Assembly: GCA_002505765.1 (NCBI GenBank)
Contig: DAVZ01000010.1
Span: 1-13,646, forward strand
DNA: 13,646 nucleotides
Reading direction: 5' to 3'
Origin: Methanobacterium sp. UBA176
GTDB taxonomy: Archaea; Methanobacteriota; Methanobacteria; Methanobacteriales; Methanobacteriaceae
The translations under genes were made by a program, and so were the position numbers. Each line of letters starts with the position of its first letter. Position 1 is the first letter of the stretch. Below, piece by piece: positions 1 through 5,765 of the stretch. A model generated the notes under the pieces. That model saw nothing but the letters and a program-made list of their open reading frames with translations. It did no database searches and was not told where the DNA came from.

Positions 1-14
1 GATTTATATGCAAA

Positions 15-62
15 ACTTACAAAAACTTCGTTTTTGTGCATTCGAAATCACAGATTTCGAAA
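15..62 (+). repeat. Hairpin-pair module inside transposase 5' part
   Basis: Two adjacent perfect hairpins are present. The first has arms ACAAAAAC and GTTTTTGT with loop TTC (19-37). The second has arms TTCGAAATC and GATTTCGAA with loop ACA (41-61). The preceding CTTAC and the joining GCATT match linkers in the acnX 3' cluster, where the same order occurs on the minus strand. The pair lies directly upstream of the zinc-ribbon codons and is read through in frame. Confidence 0.85.
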
Positions 63-557
63 GATACAAGTGCAAAAGTTGTAGTAAAAAGTTCGTAACA
101 CAGCTAAATCCTGTTATAAAACCCCATCACAGGTATGCGAATGTTTTTACTGATAAAATAAAGTCTGTTATAAAAACAGTGTATCGTTCACTGCGTAAAG
201 CTGCAGAAGACTTCCTGACGTTCTTTGGTGTCATGCCTTCCCATACATCTATAATGAATTGGCAGACCAACGAGCTTGAAAATCGGATTGAGAACATAGA
301 TGTTGATTATTCCGGATATTACACCTATGATGAGCAGTGGATTAAACTTAACGGGCTATGGCATTACCGTTTAACTTTATACGACTACATATTAAATATT
401 CCAGTAGCCGAAGAAATAGCACCCGATAAAGAAAAAGAGACCATAAAAGAGTTCATAGTAACATCTACAAATGGTAAAAACTTTTATTCATTAATCACTG
501 ATGGATTACAGGAATATAAAAGTATAACAGATAAAATTGAGAGTTATTCATCAACAA

Positions 558-606
558 TGCATCTCTCACAACTATCGTTGTGAGTTTGCAAATCAATGAT
601 TTGCAA
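558..606 (+). repeat. 44-bp hairpin-pair insertion with TGCA repeat
   Basis: Hairpin one has arms CTCACAAC and GTTGTGAG with a four-base TATC loop (565-584). Hairpin two has arms TTGCAAATC and GATTTGCAA with loop AAT (586-606). TGCA occurs at 558-561 and 602-605, exactly 44 bases apart. Removing one copy and the DNA between would restore CAA TGC AAT TTC CAC CTG, reading Q-C-N-F-H-L, a sensible transposase segment. The insertion carries the TGA that stops the frame. That TGCA is a target duplication is an inference. Confidence 0.75.
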
Positions 607-1023
607 TTTCCACCTGTTAAAAAATATGAAAGACGAAATATATCCCATATTAAGGCCTAAAACTGTGTTTTATGAGGATAAAATGAGATTAAGATTTTAT
701 TTCAGGGAAATAAAGCACGTATTCGACACCTATGTGGAGGAAATATCAACACAAAGACTTGAAAGGTTACTTGATGAATTTAGTCAGATTCCCACAGTTT
801 TACAGAAATTTATCAAGAATAATATAATCCCTGACTTTCGGAGGCTTACTCAATTCACCAGAAATCCCAATGTGCCGCGAACGACCAGTTGCAATGAAAA
901 TTACTACCTGTAAACCTTACCAGATGAATTAAAAAGAAAATTCAAAACACCAAACGGAATAACCAACTATCTACAACTACAAATGAAAAACTGGACCAGA
1001 AAACACATAAAAGATACCAACAT

Positions 1024-1067
1024 GTGAAAATCTCTGATTTTCACTGTGAAAAATCGAAGATTTTTCA
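1024..1067. repeat. Hairpin pair at IS 3' end (left copy)
   Basis: Two perfect hairpins with 9-bp arms and 3-nt loops: GTGAAAATC, TCT, GATTTTCAC (1024-1044) and TGAAAAATC, GAA, GATTTTTCA (1047-1067). The transposase stop codon TGA lies in the first arm. The pair could fold in RNA and act as the terminator or stability element of the transposase message. The same pair in diverged form occupies the matching position in the right IS copy. Confidence 0.85.
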
Positions 1068-1102
1068 ACACCCAATAACTTTACAGACCCAAAAATGACA
1101 AA

Positions 1103-1543
1103 TTGTTAAATAGTTTAGTTGTTATTGATGAAGCACATAGATTTGCACCACGAGGAAAAATTGAAGATGACTCTTTAAATGATGTTAAAAAAACCTTAAT
1201 CGATGCAGTAAGGACAACACGTAAATATGGATTAGGATGGATGTTCATTAGCCAAACATTATCAAGTTTGGATAAAGATATAATTAATCAAATAAGAATA
1301 TTCACTTTTGGCTTCGGTCTTGCTTGGGGTGTAGAAAGACAAGCTTTAAGAGAAATAATAGGTGGTCAGAAAGAAGCTCTTTCCTTATATCAAATGTTCA
1401 GAGACCCTCATAGCAGTCTCGGAAAAAGAAAATATTCTTTCATGAGTGTTGGCCCAATTTCTCCACTATCATTTTCTGATTCTCCCTTGTTTTTTACAGT
1501 ATTGGAATATCCAGATGAATTTTTAAAAATAAATTTTGAGTGA
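1103..1543 (+). pseudogene. HerA/DUF87-type ATPase, 5'-truncated by IS
   Basis: The remnant begins at the Walker B strand (VVIDEAH, residues 6-12 if TTG 1103 is counted as first). It continues with DAVRTTRKYGLGWMFISQT, the typical DUF87/HerA segment with the sensor motif, then a GG turn and a C-terminal PLFFTVLEYP strand. The Walker A motif and the whole N-terminal half are absent. An in-frame stop at 1076-1078, within IS DNA, prevents fusion to the transposase. HerA-like hexameric ATPases translocate DNA in repair (HerA-NurA) and in many antiphage systems. Without Walker A this one cannot hydrolyse ATP by the usual mechanism. It ends 3 nt before the DruA-like gene, so the two were probably co-translated. 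The C-terminal end looks intact. Confidence 0.85.
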
Positions 1544-1546
1544 GGA

Positions 1547-2680
1547 ATGAAAAAAGACAGAATTAATGAGGACTCTTTGATAACTGAAATTAATAAATAC
1601 TTAATTCATCAAGGTTTTAAGATAAATCCTCATCTGAGAGTAGAAGATAATAAGAAAAATACGTTAAAAAAGATTCATCAGCAAAAAAGAAAAGAAAAAA
1701 TTAGATCACACAGTAAATTCTTAATAAAAAATCTTAAAAAAGTGCAAAAATATTCAATATCGGGTGAAGAGTTAGAACCCGAAAAAATTGATTTAGAATT
1801 AATAGAAATCAAATCACGTTCTTTATACTCTAATCTCTTTTTCTGGTGGAATTTAATGTGGTGGTCATTACCTTATGATCAACCTGTTGGTAGACAAATG
1901 CGGTTTTTTTTATGGGATAATTACCATGATTGTCCCTTTGGTTTGTTTTATTTACAAAGTCCGCCATTAAGATCGGCTGTTAGAGATAATTATCTCGAAA
2001 TTAATAATCAAAATGTTGACTATTGGATAAATCAGTCTTTATATGGTCAAAGAATTGGTGCTATACCTCCATTCAATGAATTATTGGGGGGGAAAATGGT
2101 TACTTTGTCTTTAACATCCAATGAAGTAAGAGATTCATATGAAAAGAAATATCAGAACAAAGAAACATTGTTAGAACATAGAGAGCTTCCAAGTAAATTA
2201 CTATTCGTTACTACTACAAGTGCTTATGGGAAAAGTAGTGTATATGAACGAATATCATATAATAATGAACCAGTAAGTTATTTTCTCGGATTCACTTCAG
2301 GAGCTGGCACTTTTCACATTTCTGAAGAGTTATATCAAAAATGTCTTAATTATTTAGAGCAAAAGGATATAAATGTTAAAAGAGGTTATGGAACTGGACC
2401 GTCACGGAAAATGAAATTAATATCTAAAGCATTTGCACATTTAGGAATCCCTCAATATACATATCATAATATAAAGAGAGGGTACTACTTATTTTCCAAT
2501 GTTGAAAACCTTAAAGATATAATTCACAATAATTCTCAACCAGTATGGTATGATAGGCCATTTCCTGATCTATTTGATTTTTGGAAAGAGCGCTGGTGTA
2601 TTCCTAGAAGTAAAAGAATTGATGCATGGAAAAATTTTGACACAGATTCTTTTTTTTATGAATGCAGAAAAAGAAATTAA
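1547..2680 (+). CDS. DruA-like DUF4338 protein
   Basis: This is a 377-residue protein with a lysine-rich, probably helical N-terminus (about 35-65), then a domain resembling DUF4338, the family of the Druantia defence protein DruA. Visible family-like motifs are FGLFYLQSP with RD (131-147), IGAIPPFNELLGGK (170-183), TTTSAYGKSSVYERI (222-236) and FLGFTSGAGTFHI (246-258). The biochemical role of DruA proteins is not known to me; a nuclease or nucleic-acid binding role is speculation. The ATG lies 3 nt after the HerA-fragment stop, with GTGAGG overlapping that stop as ribosome binding site, which indicates translational coupling. No DruE-like helicase is in the window, so this is not a canonical Druantia locus. 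The frame is intact, but the promoter may have been lost with the upstream part of the ATPase. I assign it by remembered motifs, not by a search. Confidence 0.7.
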   Translation: MKKDRINEDSLITEINKYLIHQGFKINPHLRVEDNKKNTLKKIHQQKRKEKIRSHSKFLIKNLKKVQKYSISGEELEPEKIDLELIEIKSRSLYSNLFFWWNLMWWSLPYDQPVGRQMRFFLWDNYHDCPFGLFYLQSPPLRSAVRDNYLEINNQNVDYWINQSLYGQRIGAIPPFNELLGGKMVTLSLTSNEVRDSYEKKYQNKETLLEHRELPSKLLFVTTTSAYGKSSVYERISYNNEPVSYFLGFTSGAGTFHISEELYQKCLNYLEQKDINVKRGYGTGPSRKMKLISKAFAHLGIPQYTYHNIKRGYYLFSNVENLKDIIHNNSQPVWYDRPFPDLFDFWKERWCIPRSKRIDAWKNFDTDSFFYECRKRN

Positions 2681-2799
2681 TGAAATAAAATAAAATTTAT
2701 CCTAGCAATAATGCTCATTCTACAAATTATTTTTCATTCCTAATTAATTAATTTCTCAGAATTATTAATAATCTAAAAATAATTCAAATATTATATCAT
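2681..2799. other. AT-rich convergent gap
   Basis: These 119 bases separate two convergent genes. The sequence is very AT-rich with short T runs on both strands, suitable for archaeal T-rich termination of both units. No stable stem or gene is seen. Confidence 0.4.
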
Positions 2800-3438
2800 T
2801 TAAAAGCTTAACTTTGATAAATCAATTACATCAAAACAAATTCCATTACTTTCTAATTCTGGTTTAAAGCGGGTAATATCGGTATCATTAGTAACTATGG
2901 GTAAATTGTTATCACAAGAATAGCATAATAATGCCATATCTTCATAAGAAGGAGTTGAATAGCCCTTTTTGGCTACATGCTGCTGCATTTTTGCTGTTCC
3001 ATTTAGGGATTTGTAAAAATTTTTAACATTGTTAATATCGCTGTTTTCAGGCGCATAGTTCATTATTTTAAACCAAAATTTCTCTTGTAATCTTTTAAGT
3101 TTCTTTTCAACATTATTTAAAATAAAAAGCCGTGTTTTATCATTTATATGTCTTACACCAAATCTTCTTTTGGTTTCAGGCATATCACAGTATTCATCAA
3201 CAATTTTAGCGAGTGTTTTCTTGTAAATTTCATCTATAATCAAGTTTAAAGCAATAATATCGACGTTACTGGCTAGAAATTTCTGCGTTAAATTATGTAT
3301 TTTAATGGTAAATTCAGTATATTGAATAGTTATGGGGCTACCTTTAAATTTTAAATTCATATTAAAACAGTAGTATATTATGCAATTAGCATCGTACAGG
3401 GCTTGTGAATAGGGGATTGGAGAGTTTTTCATCGTCAT
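2800..3438 (-). CDS. PIN-domain nuclease, probable toxin
   Basis: This 212-residue protein carries the acidic signature of PIN ribonucleases: D16 in LYDANCIIYY, E70 in LIIDEIYK, D167 in PSYEDMALL, and D185/D187 in TNDTDI. The last two motifs are the usual C-terminal metal-binding pair, and the spacing is long because a basic helical insert (about 95-125) separates them. PIN toxins cleave RNA with Mg or Mn. The ATG at 3438 (or a second one two codons later) lies 53 bases inside the 3' end of the upstream partner gene, in another frame, so the two are translationally linked. There is no clear Shine-Dalgarno sequence, which fits coupling. Starting at a later Met would remove the first catalytic Asp, so the upstream start is preferred. 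An alternative reading is a PIN nuclease of a defence system without an antitoxin partner. Confidence 0.7.
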   Translation of the reverse strand: MTMKNSPIPYSQALYDANCIIYYCFNMNLKFKGSPITIQYTEFTIKIHNLTQKFLASNVDIIALNLIIDEIYKKTLAKIVDEYCDMPETKRRFGVRHINDKTRLFILNNVEKKLKRLQEKFWFKIMNYAPENSDINNVKNFYKSLNGTAKMQQHVAKKGYSTPSYEDMALLCYSCDNNLPIVTNDTDITRFKPELESNGICFDVIDLSKLSF

Positions 3439-4207
3439 CGTCCAAAAGAAGTTCTAAATCGAGCGATTCATCGTCAAGGCGTGGAAATATTTTTAGTTCT
3501 TTACTGCAAATTTCCTGTATATAGTCAAATTTTTCTTCCCCTTCAACTATACTTAAATTTGTCAGAGTATCGGGTTCATTTAATATTAAATCATTTACCT
3601 CTAACAGGTAATCAACATATGATGAAATATAGTTTAATAGCATGTCTTTTTGGATTGGATCCTTTAAATTTTCGTTTTTTAATACAGTCAGGCAATAATC
3701 TAAAGATCCTCTAATAAATATAGAATTACGGCTTGATTCTTTGCTTCTGAAGATCGATATCACGTCTTTTATATCGATTAACATTTGGGTTTTCAATTTC
3801 TCATATTCTCCTTCTTCTTTGATATGGTGATTGTAAACGTAATTTTTGAGTTGATAGAAAGTATAGGAACTATATTTATCTAAAACAGCGTTAAAATGTT
3901 TTATATGTCTTTTAGAAATACTTTTTAATAGATTTTTAATTATTTGTTTTCCTTTATTGGTTATTTTAAATATCCATTTCCCAACATCTTCCATTTCAAT
4001 GTAGCCTTCTTCTTTAAGTAAAAATGCATCTGATTTTATACTTGAAGTATAGGGGCCATAATCATCCTTTGTAAATTCATATTCAATTGGAATTTCGCCT
4101 TCTACTTTAGCTAAATAGATATATTTCTGCAAATAAAAATTTCCTTCAATTTTATCCAGTTTATATAAAGAATAAAGAATAGGCCAACATCTGGGGATGT
4201 TTTTCAT
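3386..4207 (-). CDS. Panacea/SocA-like (DUF4065-type) probable antitoxin
   Basis: This protein has 273 residues. The N-terminal 100 residues resemble the Panacea/SocA/YwgF-type winged helix: LQKYIYLAK, then YEFTKDDYGPY, LLKEEGYIE and a TNKGKQ turn. Proteins with this domain act as antitoxins to many unrelated toxins. The middle (about 110-240) is helical and unrecognised. The tail is strongly acidic (DDES near 245 and DDDDE near 257), which could mask a basic nuclease surface; this is an inference. The codons for the acidic run overlap the start of the PIN gene. The start is the ATG at 4207, because a TATA-like TTTATAT lies about 25 bases upstream and no ribosome binding site is visible, the pattern of a leaderless message. 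The pairing suggests an antitoxin; a regulator of unknown type is possible. Confidence 0.55.
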   Translation of the reverse strand: MKNIPRCWPILYSLYKLDKIEGNFYLQKYIYLAKVEGEIPIEYEFTKDDYGPYTSSIKSDAFLLKEEGYIEMEDVGKWIFKITNKGKQIIKNLLKSISKRHIKHFNAVLDKYSSYTFYQLKNYVYNHHIKEEGEYEKLKTQMLIDIKDVISIFRSKESSRNSIFIRGSLDYCLTVLKNENLKDPIQKDMLLNYISSYVDYLLEVNDLILNEPDTLTNLSIVEGEEKFDYIQEICSKELKIFPRLDDESLDLELLLDDDDEKLSNPLFTSPVRC

Positions 4208-4228
4208 ATAGTATAATATGTATGTAGC

Positions 4229-4235
4229 ATATAAA
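4229..4235 (-). promoter_or_regulatory. TATA box, leaderless promoter of Panacea-PIN unit
   Basis: The minus-strand sequence TTTATAT is centred 25 bases before the ATG at 4207. In archaea transcription starts about 25 bases after the TATA centre, so the transcript would begin at or next to the start codon. No Shine-Dalgarno sequence is present. Confidence 0.5.
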
Positions 4236-4337
4236 TATTTTTTATTAATTTAGCGATAACTATAAATAGTTTATTACGTGTATTTACACAGAAATAGGTT
4301 CTCTTTTTGTATAATTTCATTCCTCATCAATCAAATT

Positions 4338-4376
4338 CTCAAAACCCTCAAAATCTCTCAAAATCTCTCAAAAATT
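4338..4376. repeat. 10-bp tandem repeat CTCAAAATCT
   Basis: Near-identical 10-bp units lie head to tail (4347-4356, 4357-4366, then a diverged unit running into the hairpin at 4369). A weaker copy sits before them near 4338. On the minus strand the unit reads AGATTTTGAG, the same as one arm of the neighbouring hairpins (AGATTTTGA), so it may have arisen by slippage from a hairpin arm. Confidence 0.6.
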
Positions 4377-4450
4377 CTTTGAATTTTTGGAGCACAAACA
4401 CGAAGTGTTTGTAAGCTACGATTTCGGAGCCCTCGAACATGGAATGTTCG
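4369..4450 (-). repeat. Compound hairpin module, distal copy
   Basis: Reading the minus strand, the order is: hairpin X with arms CGAACAT and ATGTTCG and loop TCC (4450-4434); a linker GAGGGCTCCGAAATCGTAGC; hairpin A with arms ACAAACAC and GTGTTTGT and loop TTC (4412-4394); linker GCTC; hairpin B with arms CAAAAATTC and GAATTTTTG and loop AAA (4389-4369). The same order and linkers recur in the adjoining copy. Confidence 0.8.
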
Positions 4451-4455
4451 GGGCA

Positions 4456-4541
4456 TCAAAAATCAAAGATTTTTGAATGCACGAATAACTCCGTTTTTCG
4501 TAAGCTTCGTTTCCGGGGTCTCAAAATCTAGAAGATTTTGA
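4456..4541 (-). repeat. Compound hairpin module, copy fused to acnX 3' end
   Basis: On the minus strand: hairpin X with arms TCAAAATCT and AGATTTTGA and loop TCT (4541-4521); linker GACCCCGGAAACGAAGCTT; hairpin A with arms ACGAAAAAC and GTTATTCGT (one mismatch) and loop GGA (4501-4481); linker GCAT; hairpin B with arms TCAAAAATC and GATTTTTGA and loop TTT (4476-4456). The acnX frame runs through hairpins X and A and stops in hairpin B. Confidence 0.85.
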
Positions 4542-5704
4542 AGATCATCAAAAACAACATCTAATCCACACATACTGGGCACATAATTCGCTGCTTTAGC
4601 TGAATCAACTCCAATAACCTGAAATCCAAGCTCTTCAATCGGCGCAACTACCATGCAGGTATCGCAGACCAGTTTTCCACCTGCCTTTTCTATGATTTCA
4701 GTGTAGCCCATTCTGTCGGCTGTAGCTTTTACTGGAATTGATGTGCAAACCCAGAGCTGATTTTTAAGCCGTTTTCCTTCTAATTTCTCGGCAATGGTTT
4801 TTATTTCTTCGATTGATGAGTGGGGGCAACCTAAACAAATAAGGTCTGGTTTTTCAGTGCTTGTTGAAAGTTTTCTCCTTGTCTTATCAATATCTGCTCT
4901 ATCAACACTGATTTGCTCTAGATCATTGATATCTAATCCCTGGAGAGCTTCTTTGTACTCTGGAGTTAAATTTTCAACATGATAAAGTGCTACAGCGCCA
5001 GAAGAAGCAAGTGCTGCACCTAAGCTTTTAAGATCATTTACAGATGACCTATTTTTGAATTTAAAGTAAGGCACGCCATCTCCAACCGCTTTTCCAACCA
5101 AATAACCGATGGCGCCGTAATCTACTCCTTTGATTTCATCTTCAACATCAACAATTAAATTAGCTTTTCGATTTTCATCAAGATGAAAACCATATTCGGC
5201 GGTTTTTCCACAAATTGCAGCTGAAAGCGCCCCAGGCCCACCTTCACGGTTTGTTTTAGCGCCAATTACAGAGTTTACGTAGGCCACGGCAGATGATTCT
5301 GACCATGCAACATGATCTCCTTTAACTGGAACGTTTCCAACAAGATAGGGGGTGCAGGTGCATGTGGTGGTTATATCCATCTTTCTGTAGGCATCGATTA
5401 TTTTAAGCTGTTTTTCTGTGAATTCTTTTGAAAATCCAAGGTCATTTCTTTCGAGATCAATTCCTGCAGGATTCAGGGTGGATGGAACTATCACTCTGGC
5501 ATCTATGGCCATATCTACCAGAAATTCCAGCCCAGCATCTCCAATGGTTTTAAAGGAAACTCCTGAAATCTGGGCAGATGTAATATCCACCAGTCTTTCT
5601 GCGTTGTAGATTTCCCCTAAAGCTATGATAATTTCCATAGCCTTTTGAACGGCAGTTCCATATTCTCCTGCCTCCATCTTCTCTTCTTCTGGTGTGAGGT
5701 ACAT
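4463..5704 (-). CDS. acnX: Aconitase X family, phosphomevalonate dehydratase large subunit
   Basis: This 413-residue protein matches the aconitase X catalytic domain (DUF521). In archaea this is the large subunit of phosphomevalonate dehydratase, which forms trans-anhydromevalonate 5-phosphate from mevalonate 5-phosphate in the modified mevalonate pathway for isoprenoid lipids. Candidate iron-sulfur cysteines are C115/C117 in CTCTPY, C290/C293 in CLGCPH and C347/C350 in CDTCMV; other family motifs are HVAWSESSA (131-139) and NREGGPGAL (152-160). The small DUF126 subunit is not in the window. The ATG has AGTGAT just upstream. The gene follows recJ by 61 bases and is probably the end of the same operon. 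The last 25 or so residues (after about 388) are encoded by hairpin DNA and look like an acquired tail; the stop codon lies in a hairpin. Function is well supported; effect of the tail is unknown. Confidence 0.88.
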   Translation of the reverse strand: MYLTPEEEKMEAGEYGTAVQKAMEIIIALGEIYNAERLVDITSAQISGVSFKTIGDAGLEFLVDMAIDARVIVPSTLNPAGIDLERNDLGFSKEFTEKQLKIIDAYRKMDITTTCTCTPYLVGNVPVKGDHVAWSESSAVAYVNSVIGAKTNREGGPGALSAAICGKTAEYGFHLDENRKANLIVDVEDEIKGVDYGAIGYLVGKAVGDGVPYFKFKNRSSVNDLKSLGAALASSGAVALYHVENLTPEYKEALQGLDINDLEQISVDRADIDKTRRKLSTSTEKPDLICLGCPHSSIEEIKTIAEKLEGKRLKNQLWVCTSIPVKATADRMGYTEIIEKAGGKLVCDTCMVVAPIEELGFQVIGVDSAKAANYVPSMCGLDVVFDDLQNLLDFETPETKLTKNGVIRAFKNL

Positions 5705-5765
5705 AGAATCACTATTTAATTAATTTGGCAAATTTAATTATTTTTATCTATAATTTAAAAATAAT

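Larger units (their letters stand above)
2..1027 (+). pseudogene. Decayed DDE transposase, 5' end outside window
   Basis: This is a broken transposase read in one frame from the window edge to TGA at 1025-1027. It has a zinc-ribbon-like RYKCKSC segment (about 65-85), then YDEQW with a candidate first catalytic Asp at about 329, then LITDG with a candidate second Asp at about 500, then a CNFHLLKN segment near 602-625. The third acidic residue was not placed. Two stops interrupt the frame: TGA at 581-583, inside a hairpin insertion, and TAA at 911-913, after which the same frame continues as LPDELKRKF for 37 codons. A one-base shift near 545-549 is also likely, because CAT CAA CAA TGC (H-Q-Q-C) sits one base out of frame just before the insertion. 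The residues before the zinc ribbon are encoded by another hairpin pair. The family is not firmly assigned; an ISM1/ISNCY or IS6-like DDE element is plausible. It is almost certainly non-functional. Confidence 0.85.
1..1105 (+). mobile_element. Insertion sequence remnant, left copy
   Basis: The element contains the decayed transposase and a 3' non-coding end with two hairpins. Its right boundary is placed near 1100-1105. The segment TTACAGACCCAAAAATG from 1081 matches the minus strand of the right window end (TTACAGTCCCATAAATT, running down from 13567), and unrelated sequence (HerA codons) starts right afterwards. The left end lies outside the window. The boundary is inferred from the two copies and is good to about 10 bases. 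Confidence 0.7.

Noticed and set aside
3481..3714. Plus-strand open frame inside the Panacea-like gene
   Set aside because: It is opposite a supported coding frame and has no recognisable domain or start signal.
4338..4541. CRISPR array
   Set aside because: The repeats are hairpins with changing arms and no uniform repeat-spacer spacing; no cas gene is present.
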